NCBI GenBank assembly: GCA_003444795.1
Contig: DLWR01000231.1
Span: 1 to 6,808 of the forward strand
Direction of reading: 5' to 3'
Source of the DNA: Cryomorphaceae bacterium
GTDB lineage: Bacteria; Bacteroidota; Bacteroidia; Flavobacteriales; Schleiferiaceae
DNA: 6,808 bases
Each line of letters begins with the position of its first letter. Positions within the stretch are counted from its first letter, which is position 1. A program made the translations under genes and the position numbers. Positions 6,226-6,808 of this stretch are shown one piece after another. The notes under the pieces are model-generated. The model made no database searches, had not been told where the DNA came from, and was given only the letters and a program-made list of their open reading frames with translations.

Positions 6226-6808
6226 CTAGATCTCGCGCTGAACCTCGATTTCTTGGAAACCTTCGATCACATCGCCCACTTTGATATCGTTGAAGTTCTT
6301 GACGTTCAAACCACAATCCATGCCCTTCTTAACTTCTTTGACGTCATCTTTGAAGCGCTTCAGAGAGCCTAGTTCGCCCGTGTATACCACCACGCCATCG
6401 CGGATGATGCGGACGCGGCTGCTTCGGGTAATGGTTCCATCGGTGACCATACAGCCGGCAATGGTGCCCACTTTCGAAATCTTGAACGTTTCGCGAATCT
6501 CCAGCGTACACGTGACCTCCTCCTTGAGGTCCGGAGAAAGCATGCCGGACATCGCGTCCTTGATGTCGTTGATTGCATCGTAAATGATGCTGTAAAGACG
6601 GATTTCGATGTCCTCTTTTTCGGCCAATTTGCGCGCGGAAGCTGCAGGACGAACCTGGAAGCCTACGATGATGGCCTTTGAAGCCGTGGCCAACAAGACG
6701 TCACTATCGGTAAAGCCACCCACTGCTTTGTGGATGATGTTCACTTGGATTTCTTCGGTGCTCAAACGCTGTAAGGAGTCTGACAAAGCCTCGATTGAAC
6801 CGTCCACG
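6226..6808 (-). CDS. infB: Translation initiation factor IF-2, C-terminal part (5' end outside window)
   Basis: This minus-strand frame runs in from the right edge and ends at TAG (6228-6226), giving the last 193 residues of a protein that is normally 900-1000 residues in Bacteroidota. IF-2 is the GTPase that brings initiator fMet-tRNA to the 30S subunit and promotes 50S joining. The fragment begins VDGSIEAL and runs through the domain C1 signature ([19 protein letters not shown], then a segment near IIVGFQVRP). It ends with domain C2, which binds fMet-t[18 protein letters not shown], then [20 protein letters not shown] with the conserved Cys-Gly. The G domain and N-terminal region lie outside the window. 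The GTG near the edge (6807-6805) is an internal Val, not a start. This is a core chromosomal gene and gives the best anchor for taxonomic placement by database comparison. Confidence 0.97.
   Translation of the reverse strand, partial: VDGSIEALSDSLQRLSTEEIQVNIIHKAVGGFTDSDVLLATASKAIIVGFQVRPAASARKLAEKEDIEIRLYSIIYDAINDIKDAMSGMLSPDLKEEVTCTLEIRETFKISKVGTIAGCMVTDGTITRSSRVRIIRDGVVVYTGELGSLKRFKDDVKEVKKGMDCGLNVKNFNDIKVGDVIEGFQEIEVQREI

Noticed and set aside
6805..6807. GTG as a start codon for the right-edge minus-strand gene
   Set aside because: The fragment begins in the middle of IF-2, a much longer protein, so this codon is an internal Val.

Overview
The window is about 50% G+C and reads as chromosomal DNA of a Bacteroidota bacterium. 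The evidence is a TonB-dependent receptor of the Bacteroidota copper-cluster type, very tight gene packing with overlapping stops and starts, start sites mostly without a strong Shine-Dalgarno sequence, and a C-terminal infB fragment at the right edge. I cannot place it below phylum with confidence; a marine or aquatic Flavobacteriia-like lineage is only a guess.

Positions 1-3942 hold four genes on the plus strand that I read as one metal-handling operon, probably for copper. They are the C-terminal part of an MbnP-like protein (1-330), a MauG/MbnH-like di-heme lipoprotein (327-1424), a small secreted heavy-metal-associated (HMA) protein with a CxxC site (1421-1777), and a TonB-dependent outer-membrane receptor (1777-3942). 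Neighbouring genes overlap by 4, 4 and 1 nt, so they are very likely co-transcribed and translationally coupled. By analogy with the characterised MbnP/MbnH pair, the di-heme enzyme would oxidise Trp on its partner to build a copper site. The HMA protein and the receptor would then pass or import the metal. The first step rests on known family behaviour and the second is inference.

An ABC transporter ATPase of the MacB/LolD type (3949-4641) starts 6 nt after the receptor. It probably shares the transcript, but no permease partner is present in the window. After a 42-nt gap comes a class-3-type aldehyde dehydrogenase (4684-6093), which is probably a metabolic gene unrelated to the metal operon.

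The dehydrogenase and infB (minus strand, 6226-6808, 3' end only) converge on a 132-nt spacer. The spacer holds a short perfect hairpin that fits a bidirectional terminator, plus a degenerate direct repeat. I saw no tRNA, rRNA, CRISPR array, insertion sequence or frameshifted gene. The most noteworthy content is the linked MbnP-like/MbnH-like/HMA/TonB-receptor set, including its Cys motifs and the predicted Tyr heme ligand.
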